Assembly (NCBI GenBank): GCA_014549065.1
Contig: JACDOX010000109.1
Location: 187,195-251,194, forward strand
Direction: 5' to 3'
Source: Cardinalis cardinalis
Taxonomy: Eukaryota > Chordata > Aves > Passeriformes > Cardinalidae
DNA length: 64,000 bases
Part shown: positions 63,390 through 64,000 of the stretch, piece after piece
How positions within the stretch are numbered: the first letter of the stretch is position 1
Layout: each line of letters begins with the position of its first letter
Position numbers and translations under genes: made by a program
The notes under the pieces: generated by a model
Told to the model about the DNA's origin: nothing
Database searches by the model: none
The model's input: the letters and a program-made list of their open reading frames with translations, nothing else

Positions 63390-64000
63390 GTGGGTGAGCT
63401 TCAGGATCTCCACAGCCCCTCTCTGCTCAGCTGGGGAGAGGGAAGGTGTGTGCTGAGGGTGTCCAGAGGTCAGAGGGGACATCCCTGCCCCCTGCCAAAC
63501 CTGTGGGAGCAAGGGAAGCTGGAGGATGCAGGAAGGGTGGCAGGGAGGGCTGAGTGCTCTAAGTAGCATGTTTCCTAGGAAACCTTCGACAGCAAATATC
63601 ACATTAGTCCTGCCTTGTGGCCCAGCTCATGTGATGTCAAGAACAATTTCTCACAACTCAGCTCAGAAGGTTAGCAAGACTTGGTGAAATGTTCAGTGAC
63701 TCNGGCCTGGCTTCCCAGCTGGGAACAAAACAAGAGACTGAGAGTGTCTGCATTGTTTTGGAGCTTTGTGACAAATTCCTAACCAAACATTTTATTATTT
63801 TTATTCAAACCTTATGGTGTGTTTCCCTCACAGGTTTGCAGTCTCACCCAGTTGCTGTGTTTATTCCCAAGGAACTTCATTTAGCAAAAGAAAGAAAAGA
63901 GAAATGGAAAAACCTCCAAAGCAAGCTCATGGAAAGCCTTGGAACACTTAGATCAACGTTCAGCTTGTGCACTGATTATAAAAGCTCCGTCATAGACTTC

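Larger units (their letters stand above)
60741..64000. other. no recognised gene outside listed candidates
   Basis: Unique sequence with the A/C-biased tract at 62,278, the octamer-bearing block at 62,790 and the short-ORF exon candidate at 63,227. The sequence continues past the window edge with nothing recognisable. Confidence 0.45.

Noticed and set aside
1..64000. CRISPR arrays, operons, phage or plasmid features
   Set aside because: The CR1 elements, homopolymers, low coding density and lack of ribosome-binding-site-linked ORFs show eukaryotic chromosomal DNA; no regularly spaced repeats of the CRISPR type were seen.
1..64000. tRNA, 5S, U6 and other small RNA genes
   Set aside because: I looked for the tRNA B-box (ggttcgaatcc-like) and U6/5S signature words on reading through and saw none; a covariance-model search would be decisive.

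Overview
This window reads as vertebrate, most likely avian, nuclear DNA. The firmest evidence is the repeat content. At about 21,640-22,061 there is a 5'-truncated CR1 LINE 3' end, finishing in the direct repeats attctgtg/attctgtgat. A second, minus-strand CR1 tail lies at about 15,683-15,741, and an older diverged CR1-like tail at about 27,240-27,385. CR1 is the dominant LINE of birds and other reptiles. The many AT-rich blocks, the scattered small GC/CpG-rich islands and the absence of SINEs also fit a bird. I cannot name the species or the locus.

I find no protein-coding gene that I can recognise by family. Every open reading frame of 60-200 codons lacks a recognisable domain, and most lie in GC-rich or low-complexity DNA where stop codons are rare. 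There is no tRNA, rRNA, CRISPR array or bacterial operon structure. The window is best described as intergenic or long-intron DNA, possibly part of a regulatory gene desert.

Layout: 1-9,960 is mixed sequence with homopolymers, a (TTTG)7 tract and a GC-rich island at 4,430-4,930. A block at 9,960-10,300 carries paired POU octamers, followed by possible small exons at 10,310-10,359 and 11,160-11,244. A CpG-rich patch lies at 11,930-12,180. From 12,900 to 27,400 come further AT-rich enhancer-like blocks, the CR1 copies and one LTR-like element (24,203-24,703, minus strand). 31,280-31,641 holds the best minus-strand terminal-exon candidate. 33,210-33,480 and 36,000-37,520 are dense AT-rich, homeodomain-site-rich blocks, as are 42,425-42,640, 52,270-52,900 and 60,340-60,740. 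A perfect 16-bp stem-loop sits at 51,001-51,040. Near the right edge is a spliced-looking short ORF at 63,227-63,389.

If the enhancer-like blocks prove conserved, the window would be a regulatory landscape around a developmental gene outside the window, with perhaps a few exons of non-coding or poorly known transcripts. Conservation cannot be measured from one sequence, so those calls rest on composition and motif content and are given low to moderate confidence.
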